Below, in pieces: positions 35,901 through 50,900 of a DNA stretch of 64,000 nt (position 1 is its first letter; every line of letters starts with the position of its first letter). Source of the DNA: Psoroptes ovis (Eukaryota > Arthropoda > Arachnida > Sarcoptiformes > Psoroptidae); NCBI GenBank assembly GCA_002943765.1, contig PQWQ01000002.1, forward strand, positions 310,001 to 374,000, in the 5' to 3' direction. The translations under genes were made by a program, and so were the position numbers. The notes under the pieces are model-generated. The model searched no databases. It worked only from the letters and a program-made list of their open reading frames with translations, and was not told where the DNA came from.

Positions 35901-38900
35901 TATTCTTTAAGACAATCTTCAATACAATAAGATTATGTGATTGTTCAAATGAGAGAAAAGAAAAAATAAGTTCCCTAAGTATATACTGAATACTCAAAGT
36001 AAGAATAGAAGAATTCAAGTGAAAATAAATGAAATCTTTACGATTATTATGATGATTATGACAATTGAAAATTTTGACACATTCTAAGAATAATCGAAAA
36101 TGAGAGAAAGCGAAAAATTCTATTATTAAATGAAGATATATGAAGAGATGAAGATGTATAAATTACGAATTCTACTGATGGCCAAGATCATCATCATCAA
36201 AGATGATTATAATCATCGTTATGATTATTATCAATATTTTTTTCTTCTTATTTCTTTTATATTTTGATCAAGTTGATTGTTTGTTGTTGTTCGAGCACAC
36301 AGCTCAAGTGGGCCAATTTCTTTGTTATAAAGCATGCACTTATAATACTTGCATAGACATATCATATCATTATTATTATTACACTCTTAGATAAGATTAG
36401 ATTTTTTTAATTTGGGCCGAAGACTCATACATACAATCACAAACTTGCTATTAGTTTTTTCCAAATTTTCATTTCATATTCATTATCATTATCATTGTAC
36501 TGTTTCGATTTTGTATAAATGATAATTTTTTTTTCCTCTCACAAATGATGATTAGACCATTAGGAGGTTATACTCTTGTACATTATTAATCGAAACAACA
36601 GCACACAAACATTTCCCAGATAACACCATAGACTTTGAATAGATGTAAATTTTATTGAAATTACTGCTTCTCATTATAATTATTATTACAATATTCCACT
36701 TATGATTCCACCGTGAATGACTGTACTGTAAAATTTCATTCAAAACATTCATCAAGAATTCAATTGTTTGTGATTCGAAAATCTTGATATTATTCCAATT
36801 CTTGGATGAATTTTTCTCCTGACAAAGAAACCAGGAAAAGATTGTCACGGAATTTTTCTTGAATTAATTCTGTTATTTTTTAATTTATTCGATGTTATTT
36901 TTGATGGTCATTTGGGAATTTCAGAAAAATTCCATGTTTTTTGATAATTTGAAAATTTTACATAGTTTAAAAAAATAGAAGAATGAATTTCATTTGAAAA
37001 TGAAATTTTTGTCAAATTTCTTTTGGAAATTTCCATTTTCTACACTCGTATACGATGCAAGTCTCTTGATAATACCTTTTGTACCTTGGAAAAACTAATT
37101 TCAAAAGTGAAAACTTGTAAAAAAAAAGATTCTCTGCCAGACTTTTCTTCGATAAGATGCTAATTATTAATCTTTAATAAACCTTTAGAACCTATCGATT
37201 GTAAGCCTAATATGCATCATTAAAATTGATGGAAATTGAATTAAATTTACGATTGAATCAAAAGAGAGAAATATATTGATTGATTAAATTGAATTAAATC
37301 GAATTAGCATGAATTTTTCCAGTCAGAGTTGTCACTGCTATTGCTAGGACGTTTTGCATGTCTTACGTTCAAATGCAGTCGTTGAAACGAAAAATTTAAA
37401 CACAAAATGTGCATCTATACATTGAAATACGTAGATCAATGTAGACATCAAAATTTAATTGATACAGTAAACAAAACAAAAATTTATCAAATCAAATCAT
37501 GAATGACTAATTCTTGTTTCCATTTTCCATCCTGTTCATTGGTTTTTGTTTGGTTCATTGTTGGTTTGTTTGACTATTTTTCATTTCTTATTGTTATTCA
37601 ATTTTCTTCTATTTCGAGAAAATATGTTGTCATTTTGATGTTTCTTTATTTTCGAAGCTGTTTCTTGCATTCAAAAATTTCCCTGTTTCAATTTTTATTA
37701 TTTGTGTATTTTTGAATAAACACAAAACGAGTTGAATACATTTGACTAGGGTAATGTATTCGCTAAATAAACTGAGTAAATAATGAATAAAACAAACCAT
37801 AGGATGTCTAGGAAAATTTCTATTTTTCTTTGGTCCAAAGAATTTGAAAAGAAAAATTCAAAATCTTTGATGAGATGTTGTTCATTTCTTTTCAGAATCC
37901 GCATCATTATTATTATTAGGCATCGTTGAATAGCCCTTATTAACCAAAAAAAAACATATCAATCATTTTTTTCCACCATCCATTCATTCACTAATCATAT
38001 TTTGTTCATATTTCAACCAAAAATTTGAAGATTAAATCCGGTTCTTTTCTTTTTTTTTTTGGTTAATAACAACAATAATAATCATCATTATTATCACCAT
38101 CATCATCATCATCAAATAATAATGATATTAACATAATAATTTAGAATAATAGAGCCATCATCATTCATCTTTTATTTTTATTTTAATTTTGTCCATGTAT
38201 TTATTTATTCGTTTATTCTTATTTATTTCTATTTATTTGATTGTCGAACAAATAATAATAATGATCAAACATTATTATTTTCATTATTTTGATCATCATC
38301 TTTCGATCTTCAAATCATGAGAAATCCTTCGAAATAATATGAAATGAAACGATGAAGAAACAAAAAGTGGTACTTATATTCTCGAAGCTTTTCATTCCAC
38401 TTGATTCCACTTGTACACAAACATTAATAATATCGATGAAATTGCGATCTTTCCAAAGAGGCATATGTGTTGTATGATTATTATTATGATGATGATGATG
38501 ATAAACAGGAAGGATAATAAGCTCATGTGTGTGCCTGTGTCTGTGTATTTATTTATTTCTCTTGGACATCACAAGATCATTTTCTACAATTTCTATCGTT
38601 GAAAATGAAAATAGGGGAGTAACAAAGGAACGAAAATTCAAATATCAATTTCATATTAATCATCAACGACGACAAGACATCGACGAATCGAAAAGCACTT
38701 ATTTGTTTTTGTTTTTTTTTTTCGATATTAATAAATGTTTTTAGATCAAAGTTTTATTCCCATTCATTTTTTTGTCAGTCTCGATTTCTGTTTGTGCCAA
38801 GTTTGTATCCGAAAAAAAATTCGGTCAGTTGATCTACTGGGCGACGAACAGAGCGAGAAAATTGCCATCACTAACACTCACTGCCTCTCCATTGATATAT

Positions 38901-41900
38901 CATGATCATCAAAATCGAAACCGATCAAACCGTAAAAATCCTTGAAAATGTTGAAATTATTTTCCAAAAAAAAAAAAAAAAAAAAAAAAAATTCACAGAG
39001 AAACAATAACAATAATAAAAATAATTCAAGTGAAAATATCGAAAAAAGTTTCAGGGTCCTAGCCCTAGTTTATTTTTATTTTTTTGGTTTCGTATGCTTC
39101 CCTTATATTTTCGCGAATTATTTCAAAGTGATTGGCATTCTTTCCATTCAATTTTAGCCAATATATTTTGAGCCCATAGACATACGAATGTATCATGTTC
39201 AAATTTATTTAAAAAAAATTCTTCAAATTTCTACAAATTAAAGCCAATAACATTAACAATTATCAATCGCATCAATTTTCAATTATATGTGTTTCAATTC
39301 ACCATATGTCATCTAAAACATACAAAGCGATACAATGCAAACACAATACAAGAAAATGTTAAGAAAACATTCTTCTTGATTGTTTCAATTTTGTGTTTAT
39401 GACAAGTTTCAAATAATCATTATTTTACTCGATCATATTGATTTCTGTCAGTTGTTTTTCAAATTTTTCATTCTGAAGTTATGACCATATTTAGAAATGA
39501 TGATGATGATCATCATCATCACCATACATCATACATGATACATCAAACATAATAATAATGATGATAATATTCAATTATTATCATTTCGATGACATCAACA
39601 ATGTTTGATTGTCGTTTGTTTGATTAAGTTTGATATGTTATTTCATCATTCTTCATTTCTTAATTTTGACAATTTATCATGATCTTTATTTTTGATACAA
39701 GCAAATATAATGAACATTAAAGGCTAATTGAATGAAAACTGATGAAATGATGTTCCCATATTTGACCGGTTTCATCTTTTTCATTTTGTTCTGCCCATAA
39801 AAATGGAATGAACCATAGAATGAATTTGGGTAAACAATTATTATTGTAAATAATTTGAAAAAATGAATTATATTGAACAAGCGGATATATAATTGACTTT
39901 GATCAACTTTTGAAAATATTTCATTCTTCAATAATTTCGCATAATAATATCGGATATTGGTCGTTGACTCTTCACTCATTGTTATTATTTTTGAAAATAG
40001 AAAAAAAATGATGATTGATTGACTTTTGTTCGTTTGCGAGTTCATTTGTTTGAAAGGATCGGTTTGGTACTCAATTTTTATTTTTCAATTTTTTTTTATA
40101 TTTCTCCACAATACAAAATCATGAACCAAAAGTTTTTCGTATTCTTATGTTTCGATATTGAAATATGGGAAAAGAAATTGAACTGAATTGAAACGAAAAG
40201 ATCAAAAAAATATTATGAAATATTTTGACATTTGACAGCAGCAGTAAATTTATTTTTTTCATTGTATTTCATTCATTTTTCTTCTTTTTCTTTGATTTCA
40301 ATTGCAATCAATTCTTTTCATATTATTTTTTGGAAAGAATGAATTCCTTATGACTGTTTATGGTATTTTTTCATTTCATTTTATTATTTTGAATTTTTCA
40401 ATATTATTAGTATTTGGAAATAAAATATTTAAAAAATGAAATGAAACACACACACACACTCCTATCATTATAAATGATTTGCGATTAATTTTATTTTTTA
40501 TTTTCTTTATTTTTTTCAATTTGCCTTTTCAAAAATTAATAAATAAATAAATAAATAGTTCCACCAGAAAAGCCTCAAATAATCGATTCGAATGGTGAAT
40601 CATTACCATCATTAATTGGTCCATATACTGAAGGTGATCATTTAACATTGATTTGTGAGGTGGAAGGTGGTAAACCGATACCAACATTAACATGGTGGCG
40701 TGAAACAGTATTATTGGATGATACATATGAACAAGTAACGACACCGAACAATAATATTATTGTACGTAATCAATTAATAATACAATCATTACGACGACAA
40801 GATTTAATGGCCGTTTATACGTGTCAAGCATCGAATAATAATATATCATTACCATCAACAGCAACAGTGACTGTTGATTTAAATTGTAAGTATTATTCAA
40901 TTTTTGCCTTTTCATGTTATTTCAATTCTTAAATTCAATAATCTTGAATGAAACTCAATTCAATCTTGTTATATGTCAAGCATAATGTCTAAATTATTTT
41001 CAATTTTTCATTGAATTAAATTTTCAATTCATCATTTTCCAGTGATAATTTTCTCCTGTGATGATGGACAGTCTCATCATCATCTCATATTATTGATAAT
41101 CATATCTGAAACATCTTGATGAATGAATATTTTCATCACACATGACATGATTTCAATCATAATTTCCTTTCTTTCAAGTCATATGCACCAAAACAAAAAA
41201 TTTCATCAAATCTTTGATACTCATGTGCATGAATCAATGACCAACACCTACGCCTTAAATCATTGAATGACTGAATAAATAAATAAATAAACAATAAATA
41301 ATAATTTAATGAGAACATATGAGTTTCAATGAATGATTCTTTTAATTTTCAATTTAAAAATTCGCCCACACTCCATTGGAGCTATGGGATACACACATTG
41401 ATTAAAATCTTTGTTTTGTTTTCTTTTTTTTTCATCCAAAATTCATTTGAAAATTTGAAAAATAGGTAATTTCCGAATACTTTACAATCAAAGAGAATGA
41501 TCAAATCAGTTATTTGCTTTGTATTTTTCAAATTATTTGAAAATTAATTTTTTATTTTCTTTGAAACAAATTCTCATTCAATAATTTCAATCAAAAAGTA
41601 TTGAATATCATTTCAAAGAAATCAGAAATTAAATGAAAATAAATTGTTTTCTGTACATTTCATCCAAAATCCTTCGAAAAAACATCTTGATTATCATCAT
41701 TATCATTGTTATTCTTGTTATTATTATCATAATAATAATGGTCATTCAAAAGATAATGATAATCATCATCGTTGTTATTGTTTGCTGTTGTTGCGATGAT
41801 GATGGTTACGATGATGTGATGGTTACAAGATGTTTGCAATGAAATATATTAGGCTGTCCGGAAAGTTCTGGCCGATTTTTAGTAGCAACTCTATTGATTA

Positions 41901-44900
41901 AGCGGAATGAACTTTTCGGACAACCTAGTATTTTATTCAATTCCATTGAAAATTGTTTGAACAATGAAAAATTGCAATTCAATCTTTTATATTTGTATTT
42001 GTATTTTGTAATTCTCTTTTATTTGTGCTTTGTTGCCGTTGTTATATGATTATAATTATGATTTCTTTCAATTTCTTTGATTCTCATTATTATCATATCA
42101 AACAAAAGCAGCGAAAAAAAAGAATAAAATTTGAAAATCATGTTAACATTTCTTAAATATTGTATCAAGTTTCAAATTACATGACGATTTTCAAGAAGAG
42201 AAATATTCCATATATTCAACGAATTAAATATGTTTGAAATATGATTGACAACAACAACACCAACAACAACAGTAGATTCATTTATTAATTATTATATTTC
42301 ATTGAGTTTTTATGTCTTAAAATGTGAAAAATGAATTTTTCACATTTTAACAACATTTTCAATGACAATGTTCAAGCCAATTCTAATATGTCTTAGATTT
42401 CCATAATTCTCAATGAACAAAGATTCATCTTTAGATGATTATTCTTCATTGCTATATATCTGATAGTTTTGAAGCATCAAACCAAAACGATTATTATTAC
42501 AATGATTTTCATTATTATTATTATTATAAATTGAAGAAAAATAAAATAAAATCTTAGATTACTTTCAAATTTTTTCCCTTTCCATGCATCATTTGTGTTT
42601 CAATCAAACCGAGAGAAACTTTAGAATTGATCAAGAATTGATTGGAATAAACGTGGAGAAAAACTCAATTTTTCTCCGAAGAATTCCTTATATTCGTTAT
42701 TATTTCCACTATTTTTCTCCATTATTATCATGTCTTGGCAAAGGTATAATAATACCTTAGACAGCCGTAATAATAATGGAAAAATTTCCTTTATTTTTCC
42801 ATCCATTATTTCTCTCCAGTACAAAATTCACTTTATTCCTCGACAAATCATCTCTCTTCATTCCATTTTCAATCATTATCCGGGCATAGATTGAAAATGA
42901 AAATCAAAATAAAATAAAAATTGAACGAAAAACGAAAATTGAATTCAATTTAATTTTCGATCATGATGATGATGATGATGATGATGATCGCATGATCACA
43001 TTTCAAAGATTTTCGATTATTTTCTTATTCCATTCTTTTGCATTGAATTTCTTTTGATTTTCTCCAATTTCTTCTTCCATTTTTCAATCTTTAGAATTTT
43101 GATTCTTGTTTCGCAATAAACCGATTGAAAAATTCTATTTATTCATATTCCTTCGTTCAAATTATTCAGATTTGAATAAGAAAACATCCTTTATTGCCAC
43201 TGCTTTATCTTGCATCCATTATTGTCAAAATGTTGTTTTGTTGTTATTGTTGTTGTCGTTACTCCGTTATTTCATTTCATTTCATTCATTTTTTTTGCTT
43301 TGTTCATGTCGATTATTGTCGAAATTGATATGGAAAAATGAGGAGAAAAAATACATTATGGTTTGTCTCTCTTGTCTTCTGCCTGCCAGCCAGCCTTATT
43401 ATAACACAAGGGAATACACAATCTTTCCCGTTGACAGATGAACATGTGAACACACACACACAAATGATTTTCCATAATGTTCATTTCCTTTGATATTTAT
43501 TCTTAAAGATATTATTTTCTGCCAAAGATCTGAGCTTGTTTTTATATTCCTTTCTTTGGATGATGTTTTCGATTATTTTCATTTTACAATACCAAATGAT
43601 TGATTTTCAATATTTTTATTGTTTTATTTTATTTATTCATTTTTTGATTGTTTTCAATTAAAATTGATTGCAATTTATCATTAATTGATGTGTTTGAAGC
43701 TGTGTAAATGATGCAAAGAGAAAATTAATGTTGAAAATTAATCGAAATATCTACCATTGAAAAAAATTGAATTAAATTATGCAAATGAATCGTTGTTTCC
43801 AAGCTGTTTACTGGTATTCGATGATAAATACCGATGAAATATCAAAAATTCAAATTTCAAATAATCAAGTTTTGAACTTGATTTGTTGACAAATTTTTCT
43901 CATTTTCTTAATTTCAAATCAAAATTGCATCATATCTATCTATCTATCTATAGGCTCTCATGTTCGATTCCAAAGACAATTTGATCTTAGTTGAGCTTTA
44001 TTTTATTTTATTTTCTTGGTCCAAAAACGGAACAGATTTTAAATTTTCTTTATTTTCTTCTTCCAATTTTCAACTTTTCTCCGCTTTTCTTAATTCTATC
44101 ATTGACAAGTCTTCACAGTGCAGCGTTGTTGTTATTTCTTCATTGTGTTTCACCGAACAGAATTAAGTCTAAGAACCGAAAGAATCGACACTTTTGACTG
44201 AAAAAAAACTGAAATAAAATAATTCGATTTATTTATTTATTTTTTAATAATTCTATTTCAAATATTCTTATTTTTTTTTCTAAGAATTTTTTGTCATTTT
44301 TCTTTCCGTTCATTGTTTTGATCCAGAGCAGAGAATTTCCTTGGAAAATTCCCAATGAATTGAACCAAAGAACAAAAGAAAAATCGATGAAAATTTGGAA
44401 TTTTGAATTGAATTTTGTTTGTTTATTTAGTCCTTTTTTGTTTTCCTAAGGATCTAAAATTTAGAAAAATAAAAATTTAACAAGAAATTTTTCAAGTGAA
44501 AAAAAAATGAAAGAGACAAACGTACCTTATTATGTTTTGCATCCAAATTGAAATAATTGAAAAAAATTGTTCCGGAATTCATTCCCCCAAATTGCATTTC
44601 ATTCTAATTTGTTTTGTTTTGAATGATTGAAATTTGAAATTTTTCACTCATTAACAACAACAATGATGACAATCACGACAAATTTAATTTCAAAATTTTC
44701 AATTTTCTCGGCAAAAATTCATTTAAAAAATTGAAATTGAATGAAATGAATTGAATTGATTGAATGAATATTTAAAAATGAACGGAAATATTAAAATATT
44801 TGAAAATTATTGACTATAGTCTAATAAGAAAATGGCATTTATTTATTTTTCTTCTTTTTTCCATATTTCTTCTCCTTTTCTTTTTATTTATTTACGCTCA

Positions 44901-47900
44901 AATAAATCGATTTATGATAAACATTGACATGGTTTTGATTTCATTCATGGTGAATGCTTGGTCTGATGAAAGAAATGATTGGTGTAAATAGAAGGGAAAA
45001 AATGCCAGAAAAAAATTCTAAATCATTCCCAAAAGAATTAGCAAAAAATCGAGCAATAGTCGTATGAATGAATTCAGGGAAATCATCATCATCATAATAT
45101 TTATTGAAAAAATGAACGCTGTAAAAGTTGAAAATTATTCATTTCTGCCGTTGAAAATGAATTTGAAATGAATTTCTGAAATGAAATTGAGATTGACAAC
45201 AATTTTCTCCGAATTTTTTTCAATTTCTCATTCCATTCAATGGTTTTTTCTCATTCACAAATATCAAAATTATTGAAAAAATTGAAAATCATATGACTAT
45301 ATTCATTCAATCAATTCACCGAGAAATTTTTTGCAGAAAATGAATTTTTCTCCTTCGCAATATACCGAAATAGCCATTTTGGTTCATCATTGATTTTGGG
45401 TTTTAAACGTGTATAAATCTCTGCCTCAATGTTGGCTTCCCTGCATGTATTTTATTTTATTTTTTTCAAGTTTTAATTCGTAGTTTTAAAGTTTAATTTC
45501 GTAGTTTTACCGTTTATGATTTCATTGAAAACTACGAAATTAAATTTCAAAACTCTGAATAAAAACTTTAAATCCTGTGTACATTTTTATTCATTCCAAT
45601 ATTCTTGAATTTTTATAACAATTTGAAAATAAATAAATAAATGAATAAACAGCAGCAGCAGCAGTAAAAATCGGTAATAATCATTATTAAAGTAATTGAA
45701 AATATATGGGAAAAATTGATATTGATTCGTATTGAATGCTATTGAGATGATGATTTTTCGATCATAATCATCATTTTGATTTGTTTTTGCTGTACAAATT
45801 GCACCAAGTAAAATTACCAGGCATGATATGGTGATGAAAATATCATAAATAAAAAAATGAAACGATTTTGTTGTTATTCAAAAATATTACTATTATTCTA
45901 ATGATGATGATATCATCATCATCATCATGATGACGATCACATAATCATTTCGTTTTGATGTATGGATTTTTTGGAAATTGCTTCGTTTTCAAGTGAATCA
46001 ATTTTTTGAATCGAGTTTGAATTGAAATTTCTGTTTTTTTTCATGCCCAAACAAATGGCCAATTCGTGTGATTGAATTTCAATATTTGAATTTTTTAAAT
46101 ATGAAAAAATTTCTTTTAACTCAACTTTTTTCAATTTTCTATTCCCAAAAATTTCCAGTTCGTCCATTAACAGTGAAAATTCTTGGCGACCGTAAACAAT
46201 CATTATCGGCCGAAAAAGTATCGATACTGACATGTGAATCAAGCGGTTCAAGACCACCGGCTACAATTTCATGGTGGATCGGTGGCCAACAACGCTTACA
46301 TAATGCACAAGAACAAATATCATCGGATGGTAATAAAACTACCAGTCGTTTATCGCTTACCGTTACAATCGATGATATTGGTAAAGAAATTACATGTCGT
46401 GCTGAAAATCCACATATACAATCATCATCGATTGAAGATACAATACAATTGGAAATCAATTGTAAGTAATCATTTACTTTTTTCCCATTTAAAATTATTG
46501 AATGTTTGTGTTAGTTAATGTGATCGTAGAGATGTCTAGGTGAATCATAAAAAATGACAAAATTATTAGTCGAAAAAATGTCAATTTCATAACAAAAATA
46601 TCAGTGCAAAAAAAAAATATTATTTGACAATAATTTTCATGACAATATTCAAAGCTTAAGGCTATTGTATATGTCTTTCAAAATCAAATGATTATCACTT
46701 TTATTATTATTATCATCATTTTTACACATTTACATTGTATATAACCAAGCGAATGAAAAAAATAAGAGAATTGACATTTACAATCATTAGAATTCATACA
46801 TTTGAAATCTTTTTTCATGCATAACAAATGTTTTGAGAATTTTGGAATAATAAGAAATATTAGGTTGTCCGATAAGTTCTTGCCGATTTTCTTATGATTC
46901 CCTACGATATGATCGGCCATAACTTTTCGGACAACCTAATAGAAAAATATGCATTTAAATACTGTGTCAAAATATTACAATACGAATTGTCAGAATAGCT
47001 ATGCCTGAACACATATCATTGAATATGGTTAAATTGATGTTTAAATCTTTTTTTGTTTCATTTTTTTTTTTTTTGTTGTTGCGATTTGCAATTTTACATT
47101 TAAAAAAACCAAAAGAAAACCAAAATGTTCATTTTGAATACATGTTCATTTACATTGTTAAATTATATATCCCTCATCCATTTCAATGAATAGATCATTG
47201 TCTCAAGAATTGAATATTATCTTTTTCTTGACTTATTTCGGAAATTTTCATATGAAATAGTCAAACACACATATGAATAACACATAAAATGAAACTATTC
47301 AAAAGTTATTTTCAAACATTTTTATTATTATTACGATGATGATAATGATCATAATCATCATAATCATAATAGTAATTGGTTATATGAAGATTATTATTTG
47401 AAATTAGTATGACTATTACTAATAATCATAATCCATGAGCTAATTTGGTGAGGATAAGTTTTCTAAGTATCATGAGGATATTAAATGGCAATTATATTTT
47501 TGATAATAGCTTCAACATTACCATGCGTATGCCACCATCTGGCGGTCAAGGCTAGTGGCATGTACAACCTTTTAATGCGCTGAAATTGACAGTGAAAATT
47601 TTTCGATTTTAACGCTTTTCAAATACCACCTCGATAATTGTTCATGAGCTGTCACCCTTTCACATCTTGAAAAATTCAAAATGCCCGAGTCTTCAAATGA
47701 ATTTCTTTGCTTTAAGACATTTTTCTTTTTTCGTTTTCATTCAAATTTCATTCAATTCTAAAATATTGAATATTTTTAATATTTTCCGTGGAGTTCCGAT
47801 TCCCTACCGTCTAATATTCAAGAAAAATTTTTGTAAAAAATGTACCATTAAAAAAATGAAAAATTTCAACCCTTTCCATTGTTCATTTAATGTTTTTAGC

Positions 47901-50900
47901 CTTCCATTCATTTGCTTAATGTTGTCAATGTTTTTCCATATTTCTTTTAAAATTTAAATGAAATAATGATATTGATGGCAGTAATAATTGAAATTCAATA
48001 AAAATTTTGCATTAAAACATCTGTAAATTTCATTTTTCAATATTTGAATAATGATGATGCACAATATGCAATAAATTGACAGGTAAAACATATTTTTTCT
48101 CCGTAAAAAATTTCAAATAAATGATAGGAATTTCCATTAAAATAAGGCAAACAAACAACCAAGCAAAAAGTGCTTTGAAAAACACATTCTGCCATTGTTT
48201 ATTGAATTTAACAAAATTGTCAAATGAAAAATGAAATTTTTCATGTTTTAATTTGAAATTAATTATCTCATTGAAACGTTCAATGAATTTCAAAAATTTT
48301 TTCCATTGAAATTTAATTAAAATTCCAGGCAAATCCTGCGTACAATAGATCATAGAATTTTGAAAAATGAAACAAAAACAAACAAATAATCCATAATAAA
48401 TTCTCCAGATTAAATGCTTTTAATTTTTAATGTTTTTTTTTTCATTAGCTTGATTCATACAATAAAACTCTTTGAACCCTGAAAATTCTGGAGAAAAATA
48501 AAATTAATTAATTACCGATTCTCATCTGTATAATCATTCATCGTTTGAATGAATGAATAAATAAATGATCAAAAATTATAAATGTTATCTGTTGGAAATT
48601 CTTCCACAATTGCAAATTCAATGAAGCAGTGTGAGATATGAGAATGTGAGCTAAAGAAGAACTGAAACTGAAACTCAAGTAAATGAATGAACATATATTT
48701 GAGACGTTTATGTATTAAATATATCCAAGAATTGCATTCTTTTTAAAGTTACCAGCGCAAAAGAATACCACACACATATACCAATAGTTTACTCGATCAT
48801 ATCAATGAAATTTCTTTAATAATTTTTTATTTCTTAACCTGAAAATATGAAATAAATGATTGGAATAACTGGCAGGATTTTCACATTTAATTTATATTAT
48901 TTTCATCGCTGATTGTTATAATAATAACAATAATAATAACGAAAATAATAATAATCATTATGGTTTAAGCATCTTCTTTGCCTTCGTTCTTTCTCCAACA
49001 TTAATTCATTAATTTTCACTTGATTTAACTTTGTAATTCATTCTTCCATTTATTTATTTATCTTTAGTTATTCATTTATTTGAATTTTTCTTCTTCCATT
49101 TCTTTTATTGGTATAATTCTCTCCATTTTAGCATCCTTTTCTTCTTTATTCCATCGCATATGAAATGTATTCAGTATTTTATTCATTTTTTCTTTTCAAA
49201 CAGCTTGACGCCTTTATGGTCGATTGATTTTTTTTTTATTTGGCTCATTTTTCTTCATATTTTTTTTTTGTATCCTTTATTTGTTTTGTATGTGTGGCAT
49301 TCGGTCCGCCATTCGGTTCAATAAGAAAAATAATGAAAAAACTCATAATAATCATTATCAAAATATAATAATAATGAGAATATAAGAAGAATATAAATGA
49401 TAGAATGATATGAATGAAAGAATCATATTTTTTTTCACCATGATTTCATTATTGATTTTCAATTTTTTATATGAGATAAATTTTAACCCTTTATCATCTT
49501 TTATTCTTAATATTAATTTTCTATTTCTCTTCATTGCAATATGCGATTTTTTTCCAATTTAAATAATGAAAATAGATGCACCACAAGTTACGCTAAAATT
49601 AGGTAGCAATTTACGCCATTCACACATACAAGAAGGAAATGATGTATATTTTGAATGTATAATACGTTCATCACCATGGTCATATGAAGTACGATGGCAT
49701 TTTGAAGGACGAGAGCTACAAACGAATACTAGTGCCGGTATTATTGTCAGTAATCAATCGTTGGTATTGCAAAAAGTAAAACGACAACAGCGGGGTAAAT
49801 ATACTTGTTCGGCAACCAATACTGAAGGTGATGGTGAAAGTAATCCAATACATCTCCGAATTCAATATGCGCCCATTTGTAAAGCTGGTAAGTTTTTATT
49901 GAATTAAATTGAATCCTTATTAAATTATTGGTTGAGGCTAGAAATAAATTGAAAATCAGGGTTTCATCTCCATTTGTTTGATTTGAAAATTTAAATATTC
50001 AACAAAAAGGCGAGAAAAAAGTTCAAAATTCGGTCATTTTAGCCCATATTAATAATGAACAACAAAAAAAAAATCGAAATAAAATTGATTATGTAGCGAA
50101 AACCATGTAATTTCGCTGCAGTTTGATCTTTGATATCTTCGTTTGATATGTTTTTTGTTTCCATTCATTTGTTTGATACAAGTTTCAAAAAAAAAACCGA
50201 ATCGATTTACAAAATGAATATGAACAAATGATAATAATAAAAAAAATAGTGGCAAAACCGATAAATCGATCATTAAATTGATCGAAATACAAGCAGCAAG
50301 CAGTAGTAATAGTAACAGCATTGAAACATTGTACAAAACAAAAAAAAAACATTGAATTATCGATTGAACAACCATTTTTCGATGAGTAATTTTTAAATTG
50401 ATATTAATTATACTCTTTCATTTTCAATGATTGATCTCTTGTTCATTCGATCGATTTTTGCTATTCGCTTTGTATTTTATTTTTGTCTATTTTTCAATTT
50501 ATCTAAATAGTCGTCATTATAATTTATCATTTTCACATGATCAATGAATTTATCATTTTTTTTCTGCTTGTTACATTACATTTCATTGAACTTAGTTTAT
50601 ATTTTAATTAAATCTTTTCCATTTATCAATTATTATTATTATTATTATTTGAATCAAAATTTAGGACAAAAAATAATCTATGGTGCTGCAAGACATGAAA
50701 CAGTCAATATATTATGTGAACTAGAATCAGATCCAAATGAAATTGAATTTTTTTGGTCATATAATGGTACTGGTAATGAACCTAAACGTGAAACAGCAAC
50801 GCTTAAATATGAAACAACGCGGCAACCTCAAACAAGTTTAGGCCGCTATACGCCACATACTGAATTTGATTATGGAACAATTTATTGTTGGGGTCGAAAT

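Larger units (their letters stand above)
40886..46158 (+). other. intron 4 (5.3 kb)
   Basis: GTAAGT...CCAG. Contains MITE copy 24, two hairpins (42317-42350 and 45482-45554) and ATC/ATG microsatellites (for example 42964-42989). No exon or other gene is recognised. Confidence 0.85.
46462..49575 (+). other. intron 5 (3.1 kb)
   Basis: GTAAGT...ATAG. Contains MITE copy 25 and, at about 47509-47660, an unusually G+C-rich patch for this region with a CTCF-like word. No exon is seen. Confidence 0.83.
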
